A stretch of DNA of 64,000 bases from an uncultured Pleomorphomonas sp. (lineage in GTDB: Bacteria > Pseudomonadota > Alphaproteobacteria > Rhizobiales > Pleomorphomonadaceae): positions 1 to 64,000 of the forward strand of contig CALMMQ010000105.1 of the NCBI GenBank assembly GCA_937868725.1, read 5' to 3'. The stretch's first letter is position 1; each line of letters opens with the position of its first letter. Positions 33,090 to 42,842 of this stretch are shown here, one piece after another. The position numbers and the translations under genes are program-made. The notes below the pieces were generated by a model. The model worked only from the letters and a program-made list of their open reading frames with translations. It ran no database searches and was not told where the DNA came from.

Positions 33090-34223
33090 TCAGTTCAGGA
33101 AAGCCGGATGGACGACGCCACCATCGCGCGTCAGCACGGTGGCCTTGACGAGTTCGTCATCCCAGTTGATGGCGAGCGCCTTCTCCTTCTTGTCGACCAG
33201 CGTCTCCAGGAAGGCGAAGAGGTTCTTGGCGTAGAGCTGCGAGGCCGTGGCGGCGATGCGGCCGGCGACGTTCCTGTGGCCGACGATCTTGACGCCGGTG
33301 TCCGTCACCACGATTTCGCCGACCCTGGCGCCCTCGACGTTGCCGCCGCGCTCGACGGCGAGATCGATGAGCACCGAACCCGGCTTCATCGACTGCACCA
33401 TCGCCGCCGTCACCAGTCGCGGCGCGGCCCGGCCGGGGATCAGCGCCGTGGTGATGACGATGTCCTGCTTCTTGATGTGCTCGGCCACCAGCGCCGCCTG
33501 CTTGGCCTGGTATTCGGCCGACATCGGCTTGGCGTAGCCGGCGGCGGTCTCGGCCTGCTTGAACTCGTCGTCCTCGACGGCGATGAACTTGGCGCCGAGG
33601 CTTTCCACCTGCTCCTTGGCGGCCGGACGCACGTCGGTGGCCGTGATGATGGCGCCGAGGCGGCGGGCCGTGGCGATCGCCTGCAGACCGGCGACACCGG
33701 CGCCCATGACGAACACCTTGGCGGCGGGCACGGTGCCGGCCGCCGTCATCATCATCGGCAGGGCACGGCCGTACTCCGACGCCGCGTCGATCACCGCCTG
33801 ATAGCCGGCGAGGTTGGCCTGGCTCGACAGCACGTCCATCACCTGGGCACGGGTGATGCGCGGCATGAACTCCATGGCGAAAGCGACGATGCCGGCCTCG
33901 GCCATCGCCTTCACCGCGTCGCCATGGCCGTAGGGATCCATGGTGGCGATGACGATGGCGCCCTTCTTGAACAGCGGCAGCTGCGTCGCGTCGGGGCGGC
34001 GCACCAGCAGCACGACATCGGCGTCGAGCGCCGTCTCGGCCGCGGTGGCAAGCACGGACGCACCAGCCTTGACGTACTCGTCGTCGACGATCAACGAGCG
34101 AAAGCCGGCTCCGGCTTCGACGGCGACGCTGGCCCCGAGGCCAACGAGACGCTTTACCGTGTCGGGCGATGCGGCCACTCGTCCCTCGTCGGGATCAAGC
34201 TCTCGCAGAACTGCAACTTTCAT
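33090..34223 (-). CDS. pntAA: NAD(P) transhydrogenase alpha subunit, NAD-binding part
   Basis: 377 residues; Rossmann domains I related to alanine dehydrogenase. FVMGAGVAGLQAIATARRLGA (about 170) is the NAD loop, and TTALIPGRAAPRLVTAAMV and GSVLIDLAVERGGN are conserved. Soluble cytoplasmic subunit that binds NADH. The start at 34223 gives MKVAVLRELDPDEGRVA, the family N-terminus; the frame extends 25 codons upstream without similarity. First gene of the pnt operon. Confidence 0.97.
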   Translation of the reverse strand: MKVAVLRELDPDEGRVAASPDTVKRLVGLGASVAVEAGAGFRSLIVDDEYVKAGASVLATAAETALDADVVLLVRRPDATQLPLFKKGAIVIATMDPYGHGDAVKAMAEAGIVAFAMEFMPRITRAQVMDVLSSQANLAGYQAVIDAASEYGRALPMMMTAAGTVPAAKVFVMGAGVAGLQAIATARRLGAIITATDVRPAAKEQVESLGAKFIAVEDDEFKQAETAAGYAKPMSAEYQAKQAALVAEHIKKQDIVITTALIPGRAAPRLVTAAMVQSMKPGSVLIDLAVERGGNVEGARVGEIVVTDTGVKIVGHRNVAGRIAATASQLYAKNLFAFLETLVDKKEKALAINWDDELVKATVLTRDGGVVHPAFLN

Positions 34224-34991
34224 CAATTCCCTCCAGACGACCTCGCTCACCGACCTCCGCAGGCCTGGAGCGAGACTCCCCAACGACGACATCGGCATGC
34301 CGCGCCGTCAGACGGACCAAGCACGGGCGGCCGGCGATCCGACGCCGACGCCCGCCAGCAAGCGGTTTGAAATGATCCGGCTTCCCCACCAGCGCAAACG
34401 GCGAGCACCACCTAGCGGCCGATCCGGCCTTTTCGCTTGTTTGCGTTGAACGATAGCCGGATCCCCGGCACGCGGGAAAACACGTTGACCTCCACCCGCC
34501 TCCCGACAAGCGGACTATAGCGTTTCCCCGACGTAATCAAACGTATTTCAGCACCGCCATCGATCTCTGATCCCCCACTTAATCGATCACATGCGCGAGC
34601 TAATCGTTTAGCGGAATCGGTCAGACGGAACAATCTCCAGATGAGTCGCAGATAACCTCTTAGTATAAACGCTTAATTTTGCGTCAGCCAACTTTTCGTA
34701 AACGATCAGAAACGAACAGCCCGTTCAGAGCCAGGTCGCGACAACGAACAACCAGGCCGGCGGCTTTCCGCCAGTTCGGCCCGAACTGCGACACACTCCC
34801 AACTGACAAAATGATTAACACCGAACATTTTCGTCCAGCGCTTCGATCGTCGAGGCCAGCGTGTTCGTCACGATCGCCACGCCACGTTCAACGTTTCGTG
34901 AGCCGCCAAAAATGACGAGACCGCCGCCGCCACCCTCGCATGGGGATGGCAGGACGGCGGCCCGGTCGGTGACGGTCGCCGAGCGCGGCGA
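34224..34991. other. 768-base intergenic region upstream of pntAA
   Basis: Largest gene-free stretch of core DNA here, with a locally A/T-rich part at 34540-34700. Short related motifs recur there: TAATCAAACG, CTTAATCGATC, CTAATCGTTTAG (34600-34611, palindromic CTAANCGNTTAG) and GTAAACGATC. These look like repeated operators. No gene, tRNA or convincing sRNA was recognised. Confidence 0.45.
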
Positions 34992-36833
34992 TCAGTCGTC
35001 CATGGCTTCGAGTTCGCCGATCATCCGCTCGACGACGCCGAGGCCCATCTGCCAGAACGCCGGGTCGGTGGCGTCGAGCCCGAACGGCGCCAGCAGCTCG
35101 TGGTGGCGCTTGGTGCCGCCGGCTTCCAGCATGGCGAAGTACTTGTCCTGGAACCCCGGCTCGGCCTTCTCGAACACGGCGTAGAGCGAGTTCACCAGAC
35201 AATCGCCGAAAGCGTAGGCATAGACGTAGAACGGCGAGTGGATGAAGTGGGGGATGTAGGACCAGAAGGTTTCGTAGCCCGGTCCGAACGAGATGGCCGG
35301 CCCGAGGCTCTCGCCCTGCACGTCCATCCAGAAGCCGTTGATCTGCTCGGCCGTCAGCTCGCCTTCGCGGCGGGCGGCGTGCACCTTGCGCTCGAAGGAG
35401 TAGAAGGCGATCTGCCGCACCACGGTGTTGATCATGTCCTCGACCTTGGAGGCAAGCAGCGTCCGCTTCTCGGCCGGCGTCTCGGCCTTGGCCAGCAGCG
35501 CCTTGAAGGTCAGCATCTCCCCGAACACCGACGCCGTTTCGGCCAGCGTCAGCGGCGTCGGCGCCATCAGCGCCCCCTGCCGGCCGGCCAGCACCTGATG
35601 CACGCCGTGACCGAGTTCGTGGGCCAGCGTCATGACGTCCCGCGTCCGGCCGAGGAAGTTGACCAGCACGAACGGATGGGCCGACGGCACCGTCGGATGG
35701 GCAAAGGCGCCCGGCGACTTGCCCGGCCGCACCGGCGCATCGATCCAGTTTTCCTCGAAGAAGCGGCTGGCGATGTCGGCCATGCGCGGCGAAAAGCGGC
35801 CATAGGCCGACAGCACCGTCTCGCGCGCCTCGTCCCAGCCGATGCGGCGGTTGACGGCGCCCGGCAGCGGCGCGTTGCGGTCCCAATAGGGCATGACCTC
35901 GGTGCCCATCCAGCGGGCCTTGAGGCGATAGTAGCGATGCGACAGGCGCGGATAGGCTTCGCGCACCGCCGCCACCAGTGCGTCGACGACGCCGCGTTCG
36001 ACGCGGTTGGCGAGATGACGGGCGTCGGCGATATCCTCGAAGCCGCGCCAGCGGTCGGAGATCTCCTTGTCCTTGGCCAGCGTGTTGGTGATGCGCGAGA
36101 ACACCGTGATGTTGGCCGACAGCGTCTTGCCGATGGCCTCGGCCGCTGCCCGCCGCTTGGCGCCGTCCGGCTCCTGCATCAGGTGCAGCGTCGGCTCGAT
36201 GGTCAGTTCCTCGCCGTCGACGTCGAAGCGCAGTCCGGCAATGGTCTCGTCGAACAGCCGGTTCCATGCCGCGTAGCTGGTGATCGACTTCTCATGGAAC
36301 AGCTCCTCGACCCGGTCCTCGAGCTGGTAGGGCTTTTCGAGGCGGATGTCGGCCAGCCACGGCCGGTAACGGGCCAGCGCCGCATCGGCGAGCGCCGTTT
36401 CGAGGGCGTCGCTGTCGAGGCGGTTGAGTTCGAGCTCGAAGAACAGCAGGCCCGACGAGATGTTGGTGATCTTTTCCTGCACGTCGCCAAAGAACTTGGC
36501 GCGCACCGGGTCGGTGGTGTTGCCCGAATAGAGCAGCCCGGCATAGCTCATCAGGCGGCCCATCAGGTCCTGCAGCGCCTCGTAGTCGGCGATGATGGCG
36601 GCGAGCTGCCGGCCACCTTCGGGCGCCGCGACGATGGCGGCGAGCCGGCCCTTGGCACGATCGGAGAAGGCGTCGGCCAGATCGATCGCCCGATCGAGAT
36701 CGGCGGTCACCGCCGGATCGTCCGGCGCGGCATAGAGCGCCGTCAGGTCCCACTCGGGCAGCGCGGCCTCGCCGCCCGGCGCGCTCGGTTCGGCGGCGGA
36801 AAGAACGGGCATCGACGTCGGCACGCGCTTCAT
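34992..36833 (-). CDS. pepF: oligoendopeptidase F, M3 family
   Basis: 613 residues, usual length. The zinc site HELGH is at 405-409 (MTLAHELGHGVH), with the distal glutamate in LTLAETASVFGEML. The C-terminal substrate-closing segment FWSYIPHFIHSPFYVYAYAFG is typical of the pepF/M3 clade. A cytoplasmic metallopeptidase that degrades short oligopeptides. The start at 36833 (MKRVPTSM) was chosen; residues upstream look non-coding. Single gene. Confidence 0.95.
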   Translation of the reverse strand: MKRVPTSMPVLSAAEPSAPGGEAALPEWDLTALYAAPDDPAVTADLDRAIDLADAFSDRAKGRLAAIVAAPEGGRQLAAIIADYEALQDLMGRLMSYAGLLYSGNTTDPVRAKFFGDVQEKITNISSGLLFFELELNRLDSDALETALADAALARYRPWLADIRLEKPYQLEDRVEELFHEKSITSYAAWNRLFDETIAGLRFDVDGEELTIEPTLHLMQEPDGAKRRAAAEAIGKTLSANITVFSRITNTLAKDKEISDRWRGFEDIADARHLANRVERGVVDALVAAVREAYPRLSHRYYRLKARWMGTEVMPYWDRNAPLPGAVNRRIGWDEARETVLSAYGRFSPRMADIASRFFEENWIDAPVRPGKSPGAFAHPTVPSAHPFVLVNFLGRTRDVMTLAHELGHGVHQVLAGRQGALMAPTPLTLAETASVFGEMLTFKALLAKAETPAEKRTLLASKVEDMINTVVRQIAFYSFERKVHAARREGELTAEQINGFWMDVQGESLGPAISFGPGYETFWSYIPHFIHSPFYVYAYAFGDCLVNSLYAVFEKAEPGFQDKYFAMLEAGGTKRHHELLAPFGLDATDPAFWQMGLGVVERMIGELEAMDD

Positions 36834-36977
36834 CTCTATGGCTCCCTGTCCGGATCGGTCGCCGGGCGGCGGCCGATGCCTTGTTCGCGAATGGTCGCCG
36901 CGCAGGGCGGCGGGAACCCATCCATATCGGTTTGCCGCGCCGGCCTTCAACCGCCAAGAGGTCAAAAAACCGATCGA

Positions 36978-36993
36978 CTAACCTCCTCTTAAC
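36978..36993. promoter_or_regulatory. CtrA-like site upstream of the sigma-54 response regulator
   Basis: CTAA-N7-TTAACC, one mismatch from TTAA-N7-TTAA, about 57-72 bases before the start at 37050. Confidence 0.3.
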
Positions 36994-37049
36994 CCATTGG
37001 CGGCCACACTGACCCGAATTGATACAGAATCGCCTGCGCGGATGGAGCG

Positions 37050-38633
37050 ATGGCAGCCCGCATACTGATCGTCGATGACGACCCCATTCAGCGTCGGCTT
37101 CTCGAGGAAGCCATCAAGCGCTTCGGCTACGACGCCGTGACCGCCGAGGGCGGCGAGGAAGCGCTTGCCCTCCTCGGCGCCGCCCGCGGCAGCTTCGATC
37201 TCATGGTGCTCGACCTGGTCATGCCCGATCTCGACGGCATGGGCGTGCTCGAACGCCTCGATCGCTCCGGTGTCAGCCTGCCGGTCATCGTCCAGACCTC
37301 GCGCGGCGGCATCGACACCGTGGTCGGCGCCATGCGCGCCGGCGCCTTCGACTTCATCGTCAAACCGGTGAGCCACGAGCGCCTGGCGGTGTCGATCCAG
37401 AACGCCCTCAAAGTCACCGCCCTCGAAGGCGAAATCCGCCGCTCGCGCCGCGGCCCGACCGGCGCGCTCACCTTCCGCGACATCATCACGCGCAGCCCCG
37501 AGATGGCGCGTGTGCTGCGCCTTGGCGAACGGGCGGCCAACTCGAACATTCCCATCCTGATCGAGGGTGAAAGCGGCGTCGGCAAGGAGCTGGTGGCCCG
37601 GGCCATCCAGGGAACGTCCGACCGACGCGGCAAGCCGTTCGTCACCGTCAACTGCGGCGCCATCCCGGCCAATCTGGTGCAGTCGACGCTGTTCGGCCAC
37701 GAAAAGGGGGCTTTCACCGGCGCCGTCGACCGCCACGTCGGCAAGTTCCAGGAAGCGCATACCGGCACGCTGTTCCTCGACGAGATCGGCGAACTGCCGC
37801 TCGAAATGCAGGTGCAGCTGCTGCGCGTGCTGCAGGAAGGCGAGATCGAGCCGGTCGGCGCCCGCCGCAGCCAGAAGGTCGACTTCCGCCTGATCTCGGC
37901 CACCAACCGCCGCCTCCTCGACATGGTCAAGGAAGGCGTCTTCCGCGAAGACCTCTACTATCGGCTCAACGTCTATCCCATCTTTGTGCCGCCGCTGCGT
38001 GATCGGCGCGAAGACATCCCGGTCCTGACCGAGCACTTCATTGCCCGCATCGCCGCCGAGGAAGGCAAGCGCCGCGTCACCGGCATCCGGCCGGACGCGC
38101 TGGCCATGCTGTCGGCCTTCAACTGGCCGGGCAACATCCGCCAGCTCGAAAACACCGTCTTCCGCGCCATGATCCTGTCGGACGGACCGGAGCTGACGGT
38201 CGACGACTTTCCCCAGATCGCCGCCCTGGTTGGCCACGTTTCGGCCATCCGCCGGGTTGAGGATGGCGACGGCGCGCTGCCCGGCACCCCGCCAGCGCCG
38301 GTCTCCGTCACCACGACGGCGACCGAAGCCACGGCCGAACCCGTCGGGCGCGGCGATATCGCGTCGAGCGATCTCATTGGGGTGGCCGTCAAGGAGCCCT
38401 CGCGCAGCGAGCCGGCGCCGTTCGGCTTCATGCGCTCGCTATCCGACGACGGCCATGTCCGCACGCTGACCGCCGTCGAAGAGGAAATGATCCGCCTCGC
38501 CATCGACCACTACGGCGGCCGCATGGCCGAGGTGGCCCGCCGCCTCGGCATCGGCCGTTCGACGCTGTACCGCAAGCTCAAGGAATACGGGCTGGCCGAC
38601 AGCGATGATGAGCCGGGTGTGGCCGCCGAGTGA
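37050..38633 (+). CDS. sigma-54-dependent response regulator (NtrC family)
   Basis: 527 residues. Receiver domain 1-120 (Asp10/Asp11 acidic pocket, phospho-acceptor Asp55, Lys105); AAA+ domain about 142-375 with Walker A GESGVGKE (173-180), GAFTGA loop at 220-225 that contacts sigma-54, and Walker B GTLFLDEIGE. A Ser/Pro/Ala-rich linker of about 90 residues follows, then a Fis-type helix-turn-helix (about 475-515, MAEVARRLGIGRSTLYRKLKEYG). No partner histidine kinase is beside it. The linker before the DNA-binding domain is longer than in NtrC. Targets unknown. Confidence 0.95.
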   Translation: MAARILIVDDDPIQRRLLEEAIKRFGYDAVTAEGGEEALALLGAARGSFDLMVLDLVMPDLDGMGVLERLDRSGVSLPVIVQTSRGGIDTVVGAMRAGAFDFIVKPVSHERLAVSIQNALKVTALEGEIRRSRRGPTGALTFRDIITRSPEMARVLRLGERAANSNIPILIEGESGVGKELVARAIQGTSDRRGKPFVTVNCGAIPANLVQSTLFGHEKGAFTGAVDRHVGKFQEAHTGTLFLDEIGELPLEMQVQLLRVLQEGEIEPVGARRSQKVDFRLISATNRRLLDMVKEGVFREDLYYRLNVYPIFVPPLRDRREDIPVLTEHFIARIAAEEGKRRVTGIRPDALAMLSAFNWPGNIRQLENTVFRAMILSDGPELTVDDFPQIAALVGHVSAIRRVEDGDGALPGTPPAPVSVTTTATEATAEPVGRGDIASSDLIGVAVKEPSRSEPAPFGFMRSLSDDGHVRTLTAVEEEMIRLAIDHYGGRMAEVARRLGIGRSTLYRKLKEYGLADSDDEPGVAAE

Positions 38634-38765
38634 CAAGGCGCCGCTAAACGGGCCTGTTCGGGCGTTGGCGCTTGCAACGTCGCCTCCGATGGCCCCAAAC
38701 ACATAATTCGCAAATCAGTCCGGACGGGGATGGCCTCGTGCTGTCCTGGACAGATGGTGGAAGCC

Positions 38766-40523
38766 ATGACCTCGCTGACCTTCAGAACCTTCGCTTCGAC
38801 CTTCGCCCTGGCGCTTGCCGTCGGCCTGGCCTCGCCGGCCGCCGCCCAGACCGCCGAGCCGATGCCCGACGCCGCCGGCAATGATGTCGTCACGCCCGAT
38901 GTCGTCACGCCCGATCAGGTCACGGTGCCCGAGGTCGGCGCCGCCATCGAGGCCGCGCCCGCCGTCGATGCGCCAGTGATTGATGCGCCCACCGTCCAGC
39001 CGCACACCCAGTCGCTGCCAAGCGCCATCGCCGCCCTGGTCGCCTCCGAGGCGGTCGGCAAGACCGGCGATCTCAAGCGCCGCGCCGATGCCGTTGCCAA
39101 GTTCTACGGCGCCCGCGCCGACGCGCCGGTCTGGCTCGACCATGGCGTATTCACCGCCAACGCCCGCGCCGTCATCGCCCGCCTCGGCGCCGCCGCCGAC
39201 GACGGTCTCGACCCGGCCGATTTCGCCCTGCCCGACGCCGACTTCAACGCCGAGGCGGCCGATGCCGCGGCGGCCGCGGCCCAGGAAGTGGGATTGTCGC
39301 TGGCCATCGCCACCTTCGCCGAGCAGGCCTCCGGCGGCCGGCTGGTGCCAACGTCGATCTACAAGGACATCACCCGCACGCCCGAGCGCATCGCCGGCTT
39401 CAAGGCCCTCGGCCTCGTCGCCGCCGCCACCGACCCGGTGGCCGCGCTCGACGGCTTCAATCCGCCCGAACCGGCGTTTGCCCACCTCAAGGCCAAGCTC
39501 AAGGAGCTGCGCGCCACCGCCGCCGGTCCGGCCGAGGCCCCGGTGGTGCTGAGCCGGACCATCAAGCCCGGCATGAGTGATCCCGGCATTCCGGCCCTGC
39601 GCCAGCGCCTCGGCGTGCCCGAGGCCGATGACCCGCAGGCCGAGCTCGTCTACGACGAGACGCTGGCCGCCGCCGTCGAGATGTTCCAGACCGAGAACGG
39701 TCTCGCCGCCGACGGCGTCGTCGGTGGCCGCACGCTGTCGGTACTCAACAAGAATTCCGGCGATCTCGCCGGCGACATCGTCGCCAACATGGAAATGTGG
39801 CGCTGGATGCCGCGCGACCTCGGCCGCGACTACGTCTTCGTCAACGTGCCCGAGTTCATGGTGCGCGTCTATCGCGGCGGCCAGGAAGTGCACGAGGCCC
39901 GTTCGGTGGTCGGCAAGACCACCAACCAGACGCCGATCTTCTCCGGCGAAATGCAGTATCTGGTGGTCAATCCCTACTGGAACGTGCCGGAATCCATCAA
40001 GATCAAGGAGATGCTGCCCGAGATCAAAGCTGATCCGGTCGGCTACTTCTCCCGTCACGGTTACGAGGCCACCTGGAACGGCCAGGTGATCGACCCCGCA
40101 CGCATCATCTGGGACGAGAACGCCGTCAAGGCGGTCGGCATCCGCCAGGTGCCGGGCGAGGCCAACGCCCTCGGCCACATCAAGTTCATGTTCCCCAACC
40201 AGCACGCCGTCTATCTGCACGACACGCCGATGCGCAAGCTGTTCGGCCGCGACGTCCGCGCCTTCAGCCACGGCTGCGTGCGCGTCGACGATCCCATGTC
40301 GTTCGCCGCCGCCGTGCTCGATGGCGACCCCAACTGGAACGTCCCCAAGTTGCAGGCCCTGTTCGGCGGCCCCGAGCAGCGCATCGACATCTCCACCCAC
40401 CTCAAGGTGCACATCGCCTATTTCACCGTGAATGTCGCCGACAATGGCGCCGTCCAGGTTTTCGATGACATCTACGGCCACGTACAAAGGATAAAAGCAG
40501 CCTTCCGGCGCTCGCAAATCTGA
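38766..40523 (+). CDS. L,D-transpeptidase (YcbB/LdtD-like)
   Basis: 585 residues. Signal peptide MTSLTFRTFASTFALALAVGLASPAAA. After a Val/Pro/Asp-rich segment come a helical scaffold domain (about 95-260), a peptidoglycan-binding domain (about 270-330, LRQRLG...VEMFQTENGLAADGVVGGRTL) and the YkuD catalytic domain with SHGCVRV, Cys504 being the nucleophile. It makes 3-3 crosslinks between meso-DAP residues in the periplasmic murein. ATGs at 38730 and 38754 are possible alternatives; 38766 has GGTGG 5 bases upstream. The next plus-strand gene is also a murein enzyme. Confidence 0.93.
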   Translation: MTSLTFRTFASTFALALAVGLASPAAAQTAEPMPDAAGNDVVTPDVVTPDQVTVPEVGAAIEAAPAVDAPVIDAPTVQPHTQSLPSAIAALVASEAVGKTGDLKRRADAVAKFYGARADAPVWLDHGVFTANARAVIARLGAAADDGLDPADFALPDADFNAEAADAAAAAAQEVGLSLAIATFAEQASGGRLVPTSIYKDITRTPERIAGFKALGLVAAATDPVAALDGFNPPEPAFAHLKAKLKELRATAAGPAEAPVVLSRTIKPGMSDPGIPALRQRLGVPEADDPQAELVYDETLAAAVEMFQTENGLAADGVVGGRTLSVLNKNSGDLAGDIVANMEMWRWMPRDLGRDYVFVNVPEFMVRVYRGGQEVHEARSVVGKTTNQTPIFSGEMQYLVVNPYWNVPESIKIKEMLPEIKADPVGYFSRHGYEATWNGQVIDPARIIWDENAVKAVGIRQVPGEANALGHIKFMFPNQHAVYLHDTPMRKLFGRDVRAFSHGCVRVDDPMSFAAAVLDGDPNWNVPKLQALFGGPEQRIDISTHLKVHIAYFTVNVADNGAVQVFDDIYGHVQRIKAAFRRSQI

Positions 40524-40635
40524 CCGCAAAGGCGGCACGGTCTCAAATCAGCCAGCCAGATCAATATCTTGCAACTCCGTTGGCCATAGCGGCCGCCGGG
40601 GTTGTTGGCGTTTGGCATTGCCGTAAACTACGCAC

Positions 40636-40664
40636 TTGGCGTTTGACCGCGACGCAGCTATTGT
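40636..40664 (+). promoter_or_regulatory. candidate promoter for DUF882 gene
   Basis: TTGGCG (40636-40641), 17 bases, TATTGT (40659-40664), in the 330-base gap 40524-40853. The rest of that gap shows nothing firm. Confidence 0.4.
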
Positions 40665-40853
40665 GAGCCGCCCTTTTCCTAGGGGTTAGCAAAGCGTTGG
40701 AACGCGGGAGCGGACGTTATCGAATTGTCAGGCACGGTAAACCGTCGATTAACGGATCTGGTCAATGATCGCTCAGGGCTGGTCATGAACACGGATACCG
40801 GGCAGAGGCCATTGACTGAAAATTTCGCATCCACGGGGAGAGGTAACACGGAC

Positions 40854-42704
40854 ATGAACGACATGCCGCCCCGAGTCTCCAGGACGGGAACCGCCGTCGG
40901 GAACCTCGCTCGCCACCGGCATCTCGCCGCTGTCCTCGCCGGCTCCCTCGCCATCGGCGCTGCCATGGCCGCTGCGACGGCAGCGACGGACACGCGCACG
41001 CTCGACCTCTACAACAATCACACCAAGGAACGGCTGACGATCACGTTCAAGAAGAACGGTCGTTACATTCCTTCGGCCCTGGCCGAGCTCAACCGCTTCC
41101 TGCGCGACTGGCGGCGCAACGAGTCCATCACCATGGACCCGCGCCTGTTCGACACGGTCTGGGAGCTGCACCAGCGCTCCGGCTCGCGCCAGCCGATCCA
41201 CGTCGTCTGCGGCTATCGCTCGCTCGCCACCAACAATCTCCTGCGCTCGCGCTCGTCGGCCGTGGCCAAACACAGCCAGCACACGCTCGGCAAGGCGATG
41301 GACCTCAACATTCCCGACGTGTCGGTCGACAAGCTGCGCGCCATCGGCGTGCAGATGCAAAACGGCGGCGTCGGCTGGTATCCGTCGGCCAACAGCCCGT
41401 TCGTCCACATCGACGTCGGCAATGTGCGCGCCTGGCCGCGCCTCAGCCGTACTCAGCTGGTCAGCCTGTTCCCCGACGGCAAGACCGCCCACATCCCCGC
41501 CGATGGCAAGCCGTTGCCCGGCTACAAGGAAGCCCTGGCCGAGATCCAGCGCGAACGCGGCATTCCCGTCACCGCCGGCATCGAGACCGCCGACCGCGGC
41601 TCGTCGAACCGCGGCGGCGGCATCCTGGCCATGCTGTTCGGCGGCGGCGAGGAAGATTCCCGCGAAGAGCTGCAGGCCGCCAGCGACGACGACGACGCCC
41701 CGGCCGCTCCGGCCAAGACGGCGCCTGTCGCGGCCCGCGCCCCGGCCGCTCCCGCCCCCACCGTCACGCCGACGGCCATCGCGCCGTTCGCCGTCGCCAA
41801 GGCCGAGCCGGCACCGGTCGTCGCCACGCCGCGCCTCGATCCGAACCCGCCGTTCGCCCTTGCCAGACCCGATCCGACGCCGCCGGTCACGCTCGCCGCG
41901 GCCAGCCCCAAGCCGATGCCGGCTCCCGGCCGTCCGGCCATGACCATCACTTCGCTGGTCGATGCCACGCTGCCGGCCCCCGGCGCGCCAATCCCGGAAG
42001 TGACCGTCGCCGCGCCGCCGGCCCAGGCCCTGGCCTTCGTGCCGGTGCCGCCGGCCCGTCCGGACAGCCTGTCGGGCGACGAGGCGGACACCACCGTCGC
42101 CGCCCTCGACGTGCCGGCCGTGCTGCCGCCGGTCAAGCCGGCCGAGCTCACCGCCGCCGCACCGCTGCCGCCGGTGCAGATGGCCGCCGCCAATCCCAGC
42201 GCCCTGGCCGCCCAGGCGGCCCTGGCCGAAGTCGCCCACGACGGCAAGTCCGATCTGTCGGCGACGGCGCTGTCTTACGCCTCGCCGGCCGTGGCCGCGA
42301 CGCCAGCGCCGCAGCCGCAGCGCGCCGCCATCCAGACCGCTTCGGCCAAGCCGGCACCGACGCCGGCGCTGCTGCGCAACGCCGGCGGCAGCGCCTCGCT
42401 CAGCCAGCTGGCCGACGCCAAGGGCGACATGCTCGGCGGCATCGAAGCGCCGCTCACCGTCTCCGAAGACGGCCCGTCACTGCTCGACGGCAGCCAGTCG
42501 GTGTACTGGGGCCACTTCACCGGTCTCACCCACCCCGACCAGCGCAACCTGACGCCGCTGTTCGCCGCGCCGGTGATGACCGCCCGCGCCAGCTTCACCG
42601 CCAAGCCGTACGGCGGTCTGGTGTCAACGCGCTTCTCGGGCAACGTCATTCCGCCCAACGACGTCATCGAGTTCGTCGGCGACAACCGGCTGGCCATGCG
42701 CTGA
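40854..42704 (+). CDS. DUF882 (YcbK-like) murein peptidase with long Pro/Ala-rich C-terminus
   Basis: 616 residues. An N-terminal signal/anchor helix (about 22-45, HLAAVLAGSLAIGAAMAAATAA) precedes the M15-type DUF882 domain (about 48-215): LYNNHTKERL, HVVCGYRS, then zinc ligands His143 and Asp150 in HSQHTLGKAMDL and His185 in SPFVHIDVG. E. coli YcbK/MepK in this family cleaves 3-3 crosslinks, so it may act against the products of the L,D-transpeptidase upstream. Residues about 290-560 are low-complexity Pro/Ala. Start uncertain: 40854 has a GGAGAGG site, while the frame opens at 40725. Confidence 0.88.
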   Translation: MNDMPPRVSRTGTAVGNLARHRHLAAVLAGSLAIGAAMAAATAATDTRTLDLYNNHTKERLTITFKKNGRYIPSALAELNRFLRDWRRNESITMDPRLFDTVWELHQRSGSRQPIHVVCGYRSLATNNLLRSRSSAVAKHSQHTLGKAMDLNIPDVSVDKLRAIGVQMQNGGVGWYPSANSPFVHIDVGNVRAWPRLSRTQLVSLFPDGKTAHIPADGKPLPGYKEALAEIQRERGIPVTAGIETADRGSSNRGGGILAMLFGGGEEDSREELQAASDDDDAPAAPAKTAPVAARAPAAPAPTVTPTAIAPFAVAKAEPAPVVATPRLDPNPPFALARPDPTPPVTLAAASPKPMPAPGRPAMTITSLVDATLPAPGAPIPEVTVAAPPAQALAFVPVPPARPDSLSGDEADTTVAALDVPAVLPPVKPAELTAAAPLPPVQMAAANPSALAAQAALAEVAHDGKSDLSATALSYASPAVAATPAPQPQRAAIQTASAKPAPTPALLRNAGGSASLSQLADAKGDMLGGIEAPLTVSEDGPSLLDGSQSVYWGHFTGLTHPDQRNLTPLFAAPVMTARASFTAKPYGGLVSTRFSGNVIPPNDVIEFVGDNRLAMR

Positions 42705-42750
42705 CCGATACGCCGGCCGGCGCTCACGCGAGCCGATCCATAAACGACCA

Positions 42751-42787
42751 GAGCCGGCGCATCACCTGCGCCGGCTCTTGGCTTTTT
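42751..42787 (+). terminator. intrinsic terminator of DUF882 gene
   Basis: Perfect 10-bp stem GAGCCGGCGC/GCGCCGGCTC, 7-base loop, followed by TTGGCTTTTT. Confidence 0.9.
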
Positions 42788-42842
42788 AGGCGACAGACTT
42801 GGGCTTCGGCGTGCCGTCCGACGTGTGCCGGGGGGATGCCCC

